The translations under genes were made by a program, and so were the position numbers. From Paractinoplanes brasiliensis (lineage in GTDB: Bacteria > Actinomycetota > Actinomycetes > Mycobacteriales > Micromonosporaceae), in NCBI RefSeq assembly GCF_004362215.1, contig NZ_SNWR01000001.1, positions 2,978,001 to 3,042,000 on the forward strand: DNA of 64,000 nucleotides, in the 5' to 3' direction. Within the stretch, counting starts at the first letter, position 1, and every line of letters starts with the position of its first letter. The notes beneath the pieces were generated by a model that saw only the letters and a list, made by a program, of their open reading frames with translations, did no database searches and had not been told where the DNA came from. Below, one piece after another: positions 46,455 through 54,522 of the stretch.

Positions 46455-47690
46455 TCAATCCGCGATGCCCGCGAGGCGCAGGCTCACCCACAGCGCCAGC
46501 ACGCCGGCGACCAGCGCGGGCGGCACGGTCAGCACGCCGAGCCGGAGGAAGTCGCGTGGGTGGGGCGCCGCATCGTGGGTGTGCAGGATCTGCCGCCAGA
46601 GCAGGGTCGCCAGCGAACCCACGTACGTCAGGTTCGGGCCGACATTCACGCCGATCAGCATCGCCAGCAACAACCCCGGCCTGGCCTCGACCACCGGCAG
46701 CAGGGCGAGCGTGGCCGGCAGGTTGTTGAGCAGGTTCGCCAGCACCGCGCCGAGGAACGCGACGGCCAGCAGCCCGAGCAGGTCGGCGTGGTGGGGCACG
46801 ATCGCGGCGAGGAAGCTCTCGAGGCCATGCTGCTGCACCGCGAGCACCACCACGCCGAGCGCGAGCACGAAAGCGCAGAACGGCAGGTTCGCCTCGCGGA
46901 TCAGGGTGCGCGGCGGCACCCGGTGGGGCACGGCCAGGAAGGCGGCGCCGGTCACCGCGCCCCAGGCCGGGTGCACCCCGAGGGGGTGGACGACAGCGAA
47001 GCCGGCCAGCGTGAGGCCGAGCACGGTCAGCGCGTACGCCGGGGCCGGCCCGTTGCCGGCGTCGGGCCGGGGCTGCTCGCGCACCCGCAGGTCGGCCCGG
47101 AAGTACAGCCGGAACACCAGGTACTCGACGACGATCACGGCCAGCCAGGGCAACGTCATCAGCCCGGTGAAGGCCAGAAAGCCCAGGCCGCTGGCGGCGA
47201 AGGCGAGCAGGTTGGTCAAGTTCGAGACGGGCAGCAGCAGCGACGCCGAGTTGGCCAGGTGGGCAGAGGCGAACGCGGACGGCCGGGCGCGGGCGCCGAC
47301 CCGGGCCGCGGTGGCCAGCACGACCGGGGTCAGCAGCACCACGGTGGCGTCCAGGCTGAGGAACGCGGTGGTCAGGGCGGCCGTGACGAAGACCGCGACG
47401 AGCAGGCGCGGCGGGTCGCCCCGGCTGATCCGGGCCGCGGCCCTCCCGGCGTACTGGAAGACGCCGTGTTCATCGGCCAGGTGGGCGAGGAGCAGGATCG
47501 CGGCGAGAAAGCCGACGGTCGGCCCGAGCTCGCGGAACTCGGCCCACGCGTCGTCCCACGACACCAGACCGAGGGCGATCGCCAGGGCGGCGGCGGGTAC
47601 GGCGGCTACGGCCTCCGGCAGGCCACGCGGGCGCACCACGGCGAAGACCAGCACTGCGGCCAGCAGAACCGCCGCGACGATCAAGGACAC
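46455..47690 (-). CDS. ArsB/SLC13-like anion permease
   Basis: 411 residues with about 11 membrane segments. Repeated family features are ELGPTVGFLAAILLLAHLADEHGVF near residue 53, LSLDATVVLLTPVVLA near 111, and NLLNNLPATLALLPVV near 308, then VNVGPNLTYVGSLATLLWR. The pattern fits the ion-transporter superfamily of arsenite and dicarboxylate carriers, but no other arsenic gene is nearby. It starts 10 bases after the STAS gene ends, so the two are co-transcribed. Confidence 0.82.
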   Translation of the reverse strand: MSLIVAAVLLAAVLVFAVVRPRGLPEAVAAVPAAALAIALGLVSWDDAWAEFRELGPTVGFLAAILLLAHLADEHGVFQYAGRAAARISRGDPPRLLVAVFVTAALTTAFLSLDATVVLLTPVVLATAARVGARARPSAFASAHLANSASLLLPVSNLTNLLAFAASGLGFLAFTGLMTLPWLAVIVVEYLVFRLYFRADLRVREQPRPDAGNGPAPAYALTVLGLTLAGFAVVHPLGVHPAWGAVTGAAFLAVPHRVPPRTLIREANLPFCAFVLALGVVVLAVQQHGLESFLAAIVPHHADLLGLLAVAFLGAVLANLLNNLPATLALLPVVEARPGLLLAMLIGVNVGPNLTYVGSLATLLWRQILHTHDAAPHPRDFLRLGVLTVPPALVAGVLALWVSLRLAGIAD

Positions 47691-47699
47691 CGCCGCAGG

Positions 47700-48035
47700 T
47701 TACGAGCCCGACGACCCGTCCGCAGCGTCGAAGAGGCCTTGCACACCTGAGACGGTCAGCACACGAGCGACCCCGCCCTTGGCGTTGACGACGCGATAGC
47801 GGGCGCCGCGCGCGACGGCCTCGTTGTAGCCGTCGATCAGCGCGCCCAGCGCCTCGGAGTCGATGAACGTGACATCGGCGAGGTCGACGGTCACGCTCGG
47901 ATGCTCGCGGAGCGCCTCGACGATGGCGAGGCTGAGGTCGTCACGCGCGTTGATGTCCAGATCACCGCTGGGGCGCAGGACCGTCGCGGTCCGGTCGTCC
48001 GCGCGTTCCTGGCCGATCTGGTAGGAGTCCGCCAC
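47700..48035 (-). CDS. STAS-domain anti-sigma factor antagonist
   Basis: 111 residues, the size of SpoIIAA/RsbV proteins. The phosphorylatable Ser is in TFIDSEALGALIDGYNEA (near residue 60), after SVTVDLADV. Such proteins free a sigma factor by binding its anti-sigma kinase. It is divergent from a SigF/B-type sigma gene 418 bases away, which suggests a shared stress circuit, though no anti-sigma kinase is present. Confidence 0.88.
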   Translation of the reverse strand: MADSYQIGQERADDRTATVLRPSGDLDINARDDLSLAIVEALREHPSVTVDLADVTFIDSEALGALIDGYNEAVARGARYRVVNAKGGVARVLTVSGVQGLFDAADGSSGS

Positions 48036-48069
48036 GGGCGCATTTCTACCAGGCCCGAAGGGATTCGGC

Positions 48070-48135
48070 CCGGGAAGCCGGCCCGGACGTGCTCGGTGAG
48101 ATCGGTTCGATACCGACCGGCCCGCGGCTTCCCGG
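48070..48135. other. nested inverted repeat in the STAS-sigma intergenic region
   Basis: CCGGGAAGCCG (48070-48080) pairs with CGGCTTCCCGG (48125-48135), and inside it CGGT and ACCG around TCGAT form a second stem. It lies just upstream of the STAS start and of the candidate sigma promoter. It could be an operator pair, a leader structure or a barrier between the two promoters. The rest of the 48036-48453 gap shows no gene. Confidence 0.5.
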
Positions 48136-48144
48136 CCAAGTCAG

Positions 48145-48168
48145 GTTTGAACCGGCCCCTGCGGGTCA
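48145..48168 (+). promoter_or_regulatory. candidate SigF/B-type promoter of the sigma gene
   Basis: GTTTGA (48145-48150) and GGGTCA (48163-48168), separated by 12 bases, are close to the stress-sigma consensus GTTTAA-N12-14-GGGTAT. This would allow autoregulation, with a leader of nearly 280 bases. Confidence 0.35.
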
Positions 48169-48453
48169 TCACAGGATCCGTACGGTCCCACCCGCACCGC
48201 TCCGGCATCGACGCCCCTGAGCGCCCAGAAGATCATTCTCGGTACTCTTGCTATAACGCAAAGTAACTCATACTTTCGGCTAGTCTTTCTTGGCCCTGTC
48301 GGCTAGGTTGGTCATAACCGAACGGCCACGTGTGTGCGGCCGGCGGAGGTCGCATCGATCACCGTCAGCCGGCAGATAGGGACACCCCGACCGACTGGGT
48401 CCAGCAAGACGAGGACCGGCTCTCCGGAACAGGTGCCAGGGAGGACCACTGAC

Positions 48454-49269
48454 ATGACCGTCACCGAGACCACCAGCACAACGCAGGCCGAGACGCTTCC
48501 GGCCGCGGCCACCGCGCCCGCCGACAGCGCCGCCGAGCTGCTGAACGCGATGGCCGCGATGCCGGCCGGCCACCCGTCCCGCGCCTCGCTGCGCGACCGG
48601 GCGATCGAGGCGTGGCTGCCCCTCGCCCGTCACCTCGCCCACCGCTACTCCGGCCGCGGCGAGCCCACCGACGACCTCATCCAGACCGCCACGGTCGGCC
48701 TGATCAAGGCGGTCGACAAGTTCGACCCCGAGCGCGGCGTCGACTTCGCGGGCTACGCGATCCCCACCATCATCGGTGAGATCAAGCGCCACTTCCGCGA
48801 CCGCACCTGGTCGGTCCGGGTGCCCCGCCGGCTGCAGGAGCTGCGCCTGGCGATCACCGAGGCCAACGCGACGCTCACCCACTCGCTCGGGCGCTCGCCG
48901 ACAGTCGCCGACGTCGCCGCCCACCTCGGCGTCACCGAGGAAGACGTGCTGGAGGGCCTGGAGGGCGCTCGCGCCTACAACGCCACCTCGCTGTCCACCC
49001 CGATCAGCGCCGACGGCACCACCGAGCTGGGCGACACCCTGGGCGGGGAGGACTCCGAGTTCGAGCTGGCCGAGACCCGCGTGGCCCTGGGCCCGGCGCT
49101 GGCCACGCTCGACGAGCGCGAGCAGAAGATCCTGACGCTGCGCTTCTACGGCAACCTGACCCAGTCGCAGATCGCCGACCAGATCGGCATCTCGCAGATG
49201 CACGTCTCGCGCCTGCTCACCAAGGCCCTGACCAAGCTGCGCGGCCAGCTCGCCGCCGACACCCTGTAA
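48454..49269 (+). CDS. RNA polymerase sigma factor, SigF/SigB type
   Basis: 271 residues from the ATG at 48454 (GGGAGG about 10 bases upstream). Region 2 is LARHLAHRYSGRGEPTDDLIQTATVGLIKAVDKFDPERGVDF, and here GEPTDDLIQ is the core-binding part. Region 3 is PTVADVAAHLGV, and region 4 ends with LTQSQIADQIGISQMHVSRLL. It belongs to the general-stress and sporulation group of actinomycetes, controlled by partner switching. The divergent STAS gene fits that. Confidence 0.92.
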   Translation: MTVTETTSTTQAETLPAAATAPADSAAELLNAMAAMPAGHPSRASLRDRAIEAWLPLARHLAHRYSGRGEPTDDLIQTATVGLIKAVDKFDPERGVDFAGYAIPTIIGEIKRHFRDRTWSVRVPRRLQELRLAITEANATLTHSLGRSPTVADVAAHLGVTEEDVLEGLEGARAYNATSLSTPISADGTTELGDTLGGEDSEFELAETRVALGPALATLDEREQKILTLRFYGNLTQSQIADQIGISQMHVSRLLTKALTKLRGQLAADTL

Positions 49270-49282
49270 GACCCCCGACTTT

Positions 49283-49311
49283 CATGGCCGGCCCGGTTCG
49301 GGCCGGCCATG
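49283..49311. terminator. bidirectional hairpin terminator
   Basis: CATGGCCGGCCCG and its exact complement form a 13-bp stem with a 3-base loop, 13 bases after the sigma stop and 7 bases before the end of the convergent DUF1906 gene. CGTGTTTCT follows on the plus strand. Confidence 0.85.
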
Positions 49312-49318
49312 CGTGTTT

Positions 49319-50920
49319 CTAGGCGAGCGGGGCGATGCCGCCGAAACCGTTGGCGAGGCGGAACGGGGCCCGCAGCGAAGTGCCCGCGCCGGGCAGCAGC
49401 ACGAGGGCGCCGGTCGGCTTCTGCACGGCGGCCAGGTCGGGGAAGCCGTCCCGGTCGAAGTCGCCCACGCCGATCACGTCGCGCAGGTCGCCGGCCGCGA
49501 CGCCCAGGGACAGGCGTTTGCCGGTGAAGCCGCCCTTACGACCCGTCCACAGATAGAGCTTGCCGTCCGAGTCGAGCCGGGCGGCCAGGTCCGGGAAGCC
49601 GTCGCGGTTGAAATCACCGGCGCCCGCCAGCTCGGTCTTGCCGGCCCAGCCCGCGCCGACCACGCGAGCGCCGCTCAGCTTGGCGCCGGACTGCCCCGCG
49701 TACAGGTAGAGGAAGTTGCCCCGGGAGATGGCCAGCAGGTCGGGATAACCATCGCCGGTGAGGTCGCCGATCGCGGTGATCTCACGGAGCACGTGAAAGC
49801 CGGCGCCGACCTTCTTGCGCGGGCCGAAGCCGGTGGCCGTGGCCGGATAGAACCACAGCTCGCCGTTGGCGTGGCGGGCCACCACGTCCTCGCGGCCGTC
49901 GCGGTCCAGGTCGCCGATGCGCACGACCGCGGTCATCGAGGCGAAGCCTGTGCCCAGCGTGCGCCGCTGGTTGATGTCGACCAGCGAGCCGTTGCCGGAG
50001 AAGGCCGACATGACACCCGTGGACGACCGGCCCAGCACGTCGGCCCAGCCGTTGCCGGTGACGTCGGCCGCCTTGGTCCTGGGCAGCGGCGCGAAGTCGA
50101 CGTAGTTGTTGTCGATGTTGATCGTGACGCCGCCGTGCGTCTCCTTGTGGCCGCCGCGGTACTGCTTCATACGCCGCTTGCCGGGCCAAACCGTCGCCGG
50201 GATCAGCGGGTCGGAGAGAGTGACCTTCTGGTCCCAGCGGGCGAAGTCCACGTAGTCGGGGCGGGTGTAACCGGGCTTGGTGTAGTTGGCCACCTGGTGA
50301 GCGATGCCCGACGCGGCGCTGGAGTAGAAGCCGGAGAAGTAGCCGTTGTCGTGCAGCCGGGCCGTCCAGCCGTTCATGAACGCGAGCACACCCTGACGGC
50401 AGGCGGCGTCGTCGGTCCGGTACGACTCCATGTCGTAGATGATGATGCTCTCGCGGGCCAGCCCGAGCGCCTGGGCCTTCGCGACGGCGTCCGAGGCGGC
50501 GACGCGGCCCTGGGTGTCGGCGGTCGCGTTGTCGATCAGCTTGCGTCCGCCGCCGATGGTGGTGCAGGTGGCCTGCGGCCCGACGTACAGGGGCAGCAGT
50601 TTCCAGCCGGCCTGCACCTGCTCCTTGACCCAGGCGCTGGTGAGCTGCGGCTGGGCGCACCCCCGGTTGACGCCACCGATGTAGATGCCGATTGCCTTGT
50701 ACGGCGACTTGGCCCGCCACGCCTTCATCGAGGCGCTGGGCGGCGCGGTGCAGGCGTCGAACGCCTCACCGGTGAAGCTGCCCGGTTGCACGGTCGAGAA
50801 CGTGGCGGCGTCGGCACGGGTCAGCGCGAACGACGACATGCCGGCCACCACGGCGGCAACGAGCACGCTGATCGCGATTTTGCGGGGCGAAAGGCGCAGG
50901 CGCGCGGGCAGACGAGACAT
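49319..50920 (-). CDS. secreted DUF1906 glycoside-hydrolase-like protein with FG-GAP repeats
   Basis: 533 residues from the ATG at 50920; the frame stays open upstream but only as overlap with the DedA gene. A signal peptide ends near DAATFS. Residues 45-265 form the DUF1906 (Rv2525c-like) TIM-barrel domain: YKAIGIYIGGVNRGC, LLPLYVGPQA, and IIIYDMESYRTDD, where the Asp/Glu lie at the barrel edge. The rest has at least five FG-GAP/VCBS repeats (DLDRDGREDVVARH, DLTGDGYPDLLAIS, DFNRDGFPDLAARL), a calcium-binding beta-propeller. Probably a cell-wall or matrix glycan protein. Confidence 0.87.
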   Translation of the reverse strand: MSRLPARLRLSPRKIAISVLVAAVVAGMSSFALTRADAATFSTVQPGSFTGEAFDACTAPPSASMKAWRAKSPYKAIGIYIGGVNRGCAQPQLTSAWVKEQVQAGWKLLPLYVGPQATCTTIGGGRKLIDNATADTQGRVAASDAVAKAQALGLARESIIIYDMESYRTDDAACRQGVLAFMNGWTARLHDNGYFSGFYSSAASGIAHQVANYTKPGYTRPDYVDFARWDQKVTLSDPLIPATVWPGKRRMKQYRGGHKETHGGVTINIDNNYVDFAPLPRTKAADVTGNGWADVLGRSSTGVMSAFSGNGSLVDINQRRTLGTGFASMTAVVRIGDLDRDGREDVVARHANGELWFYPATATGFGPRKKVGAGFHVLREITAIGDLTGDGYPDLLAISRGNFLYLYAGQSGAKLSGARVVGAGWAGKTELAGAGDFNRDGFPDLAARLDSDGKLYLWTGRKGGFTGKRLSLGVAAGDLRDVIGVGDFDRDGFPDLAAVQKPTGALVLLPGAGTSLRAPFRLANGFGGIAPLA

Positions 50921-51073
50921 GACGGCCCAGCAAACCAACCCTGCCCCGGGCCTGCCTCCACCGAACGGACGGTCTGCCGTGCCCGGCCGGCCAACCGAAC
51001 GGAATCGCCTCGCCGACAGTTCAAGAGTGACTCCCCAGGTTTCGTCCGGCCTGTCCCGGCTACCGTTGAGCCG

Positions 51074-51733
51074 ATGCCACCTCAAGCCGACCTCCCCGGG
51101 CTCCTGAACGGGGTCGCCCCGATCCTCGACCGATGGGGTTACCTGGCCATTGCCGGGGTCATCGGTGTGGAGAGCTTCGGGGTGCCCGCGCCCGGCCAGA
51201 CGATCATGGTGGCCGCGGCCATCTACGCCGGCGCCGGGCGGATGAGCATCTTCGCCGTCGCGGCCCTCTCGTTCGTCGCGGCCGTGGTCGGCGACAACAT
51301 CGGTTACTGGATCGGTGTGCGCGGTGGCCGCAAACTGGCGCTGCGCTGGGGCAGGTACGTGTTCCTGACCCCCGAGAGGCTGGCCCGCGCCGAGGGCTTC
51401 TTCGCCCGGCGCGGCGGCCGGGTCGTGGTGATCGCCCGCTTCATCGACGGGCTGCGCCAGCTCAACGGCGTGATCGCCGGCATAACGGCGATGCCCTGGC
51501 GGACCTTCCTGCTCTACAACGCCATCGGCGCCGCCCTGTGGGTGGGCGTGTGGACCACCGTGGCGTACCTGTTCGGCACCCACCTGGTCGAGATCATCGA
51601 ACACGCGCACCGATACCAGTGGCAGGCGATCGCCGTGGGCGTGCTGGTGGTGGCGACGTACGTCATCCTGCACGTGCGGCACATCCGCCGCCGCCGCGCC
51701 CGGCAAGAAACGGTGGAGGAAGCGGCCGCCTGA
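51074..51733 (+). CDS. DedA-family membrane protein
   Basis: 219 residues with about five membrane segments. SNARE-associated (DedA) features are GVIGVESFGVPAPGQTIMVAA, VVGDNIGYWIGVRGGRK and the conserved FARRGGRVVVIARFIDGLRQLNGVIAG. The family is now known as lipid or undecaprenyl-phosphate flippases. The C terminus is Arg-rich and cytoplasmic. It is followed closely by the HAD gene on the same strand. Confidence 0.88.
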   Translation: MPPQADLPGLLNGVAPILDRWGYLAIAGVIGVESFGVPAPGQTIMVAAAIYAGAGRMSIFAVAALSFVAAVVGDNIGYWIGVRGGRKLALRWGRYVFLTPERLARAEGFFARRGGRVVVIARFIDGLRQLNGVIAGITAMPWRTFLLYNAIGAALWVGVWTTVAYLFGTHLVEIIEHAHRYQWQAIAVGVLVVATYVILHVRHIRRRRARQETVEEAAA

Positions 51734-51765
51734 CAGTGGCGCCGCCGGAACCTATGGAGACATCT

Positions 51766-52401
51766 GTGCCCGATACCGGCCCCGAGCCGTTCGACATCAC
51801 GACCGTACGGGCGATCCTGTTCGACATGGACGGCACGCTGGTCGACTCCGACGGCGCCGTCCTGCGGTCGTGGCTGTCGTGGGCCGCCGAGTACGGGGTC
51901 GACGGCCAGGAGGCGTACGAGATGGCGCACGGCAGCCCGAGCGCGACCACCGTACGCAAGCTCCTGCCGCACCTCGACGAGGCCGCCTTGGTGGTCGCTT
52001 CGGCCCGGCAGCTCGAGCTGCAGTACGACGACCTCTCCGACGTGCGCCCGACCCCTGGCGCCCGCGAACTGCTGCTGCAGCTCACCCGCAAGGGCCTGCC
52101 GTGGGCCGTGGTCACCAGCGCCGACTCGCGGCTGGCCAAGGCCCGGCTCAACGCGGCCGGGATCGTCGCCCCGGTGCTGGTGACGACCGACGACATCGCG
52201 GCCGGCAAGCCCGACCCGGAGGGCTACCGGCGGGCCGCGGAGCTGCTGCAGGTCGACCCGAAGGACTGCCTGGTGGTCGAGGACGCCGAGGTCGGACTGC
52301 AGGCGGGCCGGGCCGCGGGCGCACGCACGGCGGCACTACGCGGACTCGACGGCGACCTGCGGCTGCGGACACTGGCCGACCTGGCCACGCTGCTCGGTTA
52401 G
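51766..52401 (+). CDS. HAD-family phosphatase, beta-phosphoglucomutase-like
   Basis: About 211 residues from the GTG at 51766, with GGAG eight bases upstream; an ATG at 51754 in frame is also possible. The four HAD motifs are FDMDGTLVDSD, VVTSADSR, KPDPEGY with the Lys, and VVEDAEVGLQAG. Sugar-phosphate phosphatases or mutases of subfamily I share this layout. It overlaps the end of the convergent DyP gene by 4 bases. Confidence 0.88.
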   Translation: MPDTGPEPFDITTVRAILFDMDGTLVDSDGAVLRSWLSWAAEYGVDGQEAYEMAHGSPSATTVRKLLPHLDEAALVVASARQLELQYDDLSDVRPTPGARELLLQLTRKGLPWAVVTSADSRLAKARLNAAGIVAPVLVTTDDIAAGKPDPEGYRRAAELLQVDPKDCLVVEDAEVGLQAGRAAGARTAALRGLDGDLRLRTLADLATLLG

Positions 52402-53348
52402 TCGGGCAGATCGTCGAGGAAGCCGGCGGCCGGGACGAAGAACAGCGACCCGGTCAACGGGGTGGAGAAGTCGAGGATGCGGTCGTACGTGCCGTACGGC
52501 TCGCCCAGGAACATCCGGCGCAGCATCAGCTCGGGGATGTCTGGGGTGGCCGCGTACGCGATGTAGTACGTGCCGAACTGCCCGTCCTTGACCGAACCGA
52601 ACGGCATGTTGTCGCGCAGGATCTTGAGCTCGTTGCCGTCCGCGTCCTCGACCACGTTGAGGGCCAGGTGCGAGTTGGGCGCCTTCACGTCGTCCGGCAG
52701 TTCGACGTTGTCGAGCTTGGTGCGCCCGATCGCCGCCTCCTGGTCCTCGACCTTCAGCGCGTTCCACGCCTCGAGGTCGTGGACGTACTTCTGCACCATC
52801 ACGTAGCTGCCGCCGGCGAACGGCTCGTCCTCGTCGCCGACGATCGCGGCGTGCCGGGCCTTGACGCCGGTGGGGTTCTCGGTGCCGTCGACGAAGCCGA
52901 GCAGGTCGCGCTCGTCGAAATACTTGAAGCCGTGCGTCTCGTCGACGATGTCGCCGGCCCCGCGCAGCCGCTCGGCGATCTTGGCGGCCAGCTCGAAGCA
53001 GACGTCCATCTGCCCGGCCCGGATGTGAAAGAGCAGATCGCCCGGGGTCGACGGCGCGGTGTGCTTGGGACCCTTCCACGATCGGAAGCGGTGCAACTCG
53101 CGCGGGCGGGGGCCGGTGAACAGCCGGTCCCACAGGTCGGAGCCGATGCCGGTGACGCAGGAGAGCTGAGCCGCGGGCAGCCGGAAGCCGACCGTACGCT
53201 GCAGCCCGCTCAGATCTTCCAGCAGGTCGCGGACGGTGGCCTCGCCGCCGGGACGGACGGTGGCGACGAGAAAGATCGCGGCATCGGTGAGCGGCGCCAG
53301 CACCGCCTGCGACTCGACGGTCGGCGCCACGGAACGAGGGGCGGTCAT
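52398..53348 (-). CDS. dye-decolorizing (DyP-type) haem peroxidase
   Basis: 316 residues without a signal peptide, the size of class B DyPs. The hallmark GFVDGTENP gives the catalytic Asp, and GGSYVMVQKYVHDLEAWNAL holds a block seen in this class. The haem-binding His is expected in NSHLALNVVE. It oxidises dyes and lignin-like aromatics with H2O2. No encapsulin gene is adjacent. Confidence 0.92.
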   Translation of the reverse strand: MTAPRSVAPTVESQAVLAPLTDAAIFLVATVRPGGEATVRDLLEDLSGLQRTVGFRLPAAQLSCVTGIGSDLWDRLFTGPRPRELHRFRSWKGPKHTAPSTPGDLLFHIRAGQMDVCFELAAKIAERLRGAGDIVDETHGFKYFDERDLLGFVDGTENPTGVKARHAAIVGDEDEPFAGGSYVMVQKYVHDLEAWNALKVEDQEAAIGRTKLDNVELPDDVKAPNSHLALNVVEDADGNELKILRDNMPFGSVKDGQFGTYYIAYAATPDIPELMLRRMFLGEPYGTYDRILDFSTPLTGSLFFVPAAGFLDDLPD

Positions 53349-53362
53349 GGTCGGCAGTCTAG

Positions 53363-53395
53363 GATCTCGGACCGGCTTTCCACAGGGCCGAGATC
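53363..53395 (-). terminator. hairpin at the end of the beta-propeller gene
   Basis: GATCTCGG (53363-53370) and CCGAGATC (53388-53395) form an 8-bp stem that begins in the stop codon of the leftward propeller gene and lies just upstream of the DyP start. No T run is present. Confidence 0.45.
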
Positions 53396-54515
53396 AGAAG
53401 GCCGCGAAGCGGTGCCGGGCCCGGCCGTCGAGGGTGGTGAAGTCACCACCGGCCTCGATCGTTCCGGCGACACGGTTCACACTCAGCACCCGTACGCCGA
53501 TCACCCCGTTGGCCTTCGGCGCCCACGAGGTGAGCTGCCCCTTCGACGTCACCGCGGCCAGCTTGAGCCGCCGCCGCGACCCGTCGACGCATCCGCCCTT
53601 GACGCCGTTGCGCTCGGTCAGGCAGGCGTTGTCGAAGTGCCCGCCGACATAGGTGATGCCGCCCGTGGTCGCGATCGCCGTCGCGTCCCCGTCGAACACC
53701 CGCTGCCAGCGCACGGCCCCGGTGTAGCTGTACGAGATGGCCCGGCCGCCCACCCCGGCCGTGGCGACGTGCACCCCGGTGGGGTCGAGTGAGATCGCGC
53801 GCACCTCGGCGGGCACCCGCGGCCGGAACACCGGGTCGACCTTTCCGCTGACGGCGTTGACCGAGGCCAGCCGCAGCGTGCCCTTGACCGCGCCGACGAA
53901 GTGGAAGCCGCCGCCGAGGTAGACCCGCGGGCCGGCGACCGCGATCGCGTGCACGGTGTCGTCGGCGACCGGCCGCCAGCGGGTGTCGAGCTTGCCGGTG
54001 GTCAGCGAGAACGCGGCCACGTTGCCCCGCTTCTCGCCGGCGACGTGGGTGAAGCTGCCGCCGAGGTAGAGCCGGCCGTTGCCGCTGGCGAGCGTGTACG
54101 GCGTACCGGAAAGGGTGTGGCGGAACGACCGCACGGCGCCGTCGGTGGGGTGAAGCCGGACCAGGGAGTCACGGCGCTCGCCGCTCACCGTGTGGAAATC
54201 GCCCGCCGCGTAGACGCTGTCGGAGGTGGCCGCCAGGGCCCGCACGACCCCGTCGGCTCGCGGCGACCAGTCGAGGAGCTTGCCCGTACGGGAATCGAAC
54301 GCGGCCAGCCGCTCGCGCGGGTAGGTGCGCCCGTTCGCCGTCGCGGTGGTGAAGGTGCCTCCGACGTACGTCGTGGCGCCGCGGTGCGCGACCGCGTAGA
54401 CGCCCCCGTTGAAGGTAGGTGCGGAAGAACGTGCCGTAGGGCTCACTGCGGGGGCGGCGGCCGCCGGCAGAAGTAGGGCGGCCAGGGCCAGAAGGACAAG
54501 CGGGAGTCGCGGCAC
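53394..54515 (-). CDS. secreted beta-propeller protein
   Basis: About 373 residues from the GTG at 54515, which directly follows the stop of the upstream gene; the start lacks a good ribosome-binding site. A signal peptide (PLVLLALAALLLPAAAAPA) is followed by repeats of the type AVAHRGATTYVGGTFTT and SDSVYAAGDFHTVSGE, about every 50 residues, ending EAGGDFTTLDGRARHRFAAF. This is the repeat of secreted actinobacterial propellers (delta-60/Kelch-like). No catalytic motif is seen; probably a surface or matrix protein. Confidence 0.78.
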   Translation of the reverse strand: MPRLPLVLLALAALLLPAAAAPAVSPTARSSAPTFNGGVYAVAHRGATTYVGGTFTTATANGRTYPRERLAAFDSRTGKLLDWSPRADGVVRALAATSDSVYAAGDFHTVSGERRDSLVRLHPTDGAVRSFRHTLSGTPYTLASGNGRLYLGGSFTHVAGEKRGNVAAFSLTTGKLDTRWRPVADDTVHAIAVAGPRVYLGGGFHFVGAVKGTLRLASVNAVSGKVDPVFRPRVPAEVRAISLDPTGVHVATAGVGGRAISYSYTGAVRWQRVFDGDATAIATTGGITYVGGHFDNACLTERNGVKGGCVDGSRRRLKLAAVTSKGQLTSWAPKANGVIGVRVLSVNRVAGTIEAGGDFTTLDGRARHRFAAF

Positions 54516-54522
54516 ACCGTGC

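Noticed and set aside
49313..51073. Rightward frame opposite the DUF1906 gene
   Set aside because: Shadow of the secreted protein; only the DedA part from 51074 is real.
50921..51706. Upstream extension of the DUF1906 gene to 795 residues
   Set aside because: The extra part is antisense to the DedA gene and has no family features; the ATG at 50920 begins a proper signal peptide.
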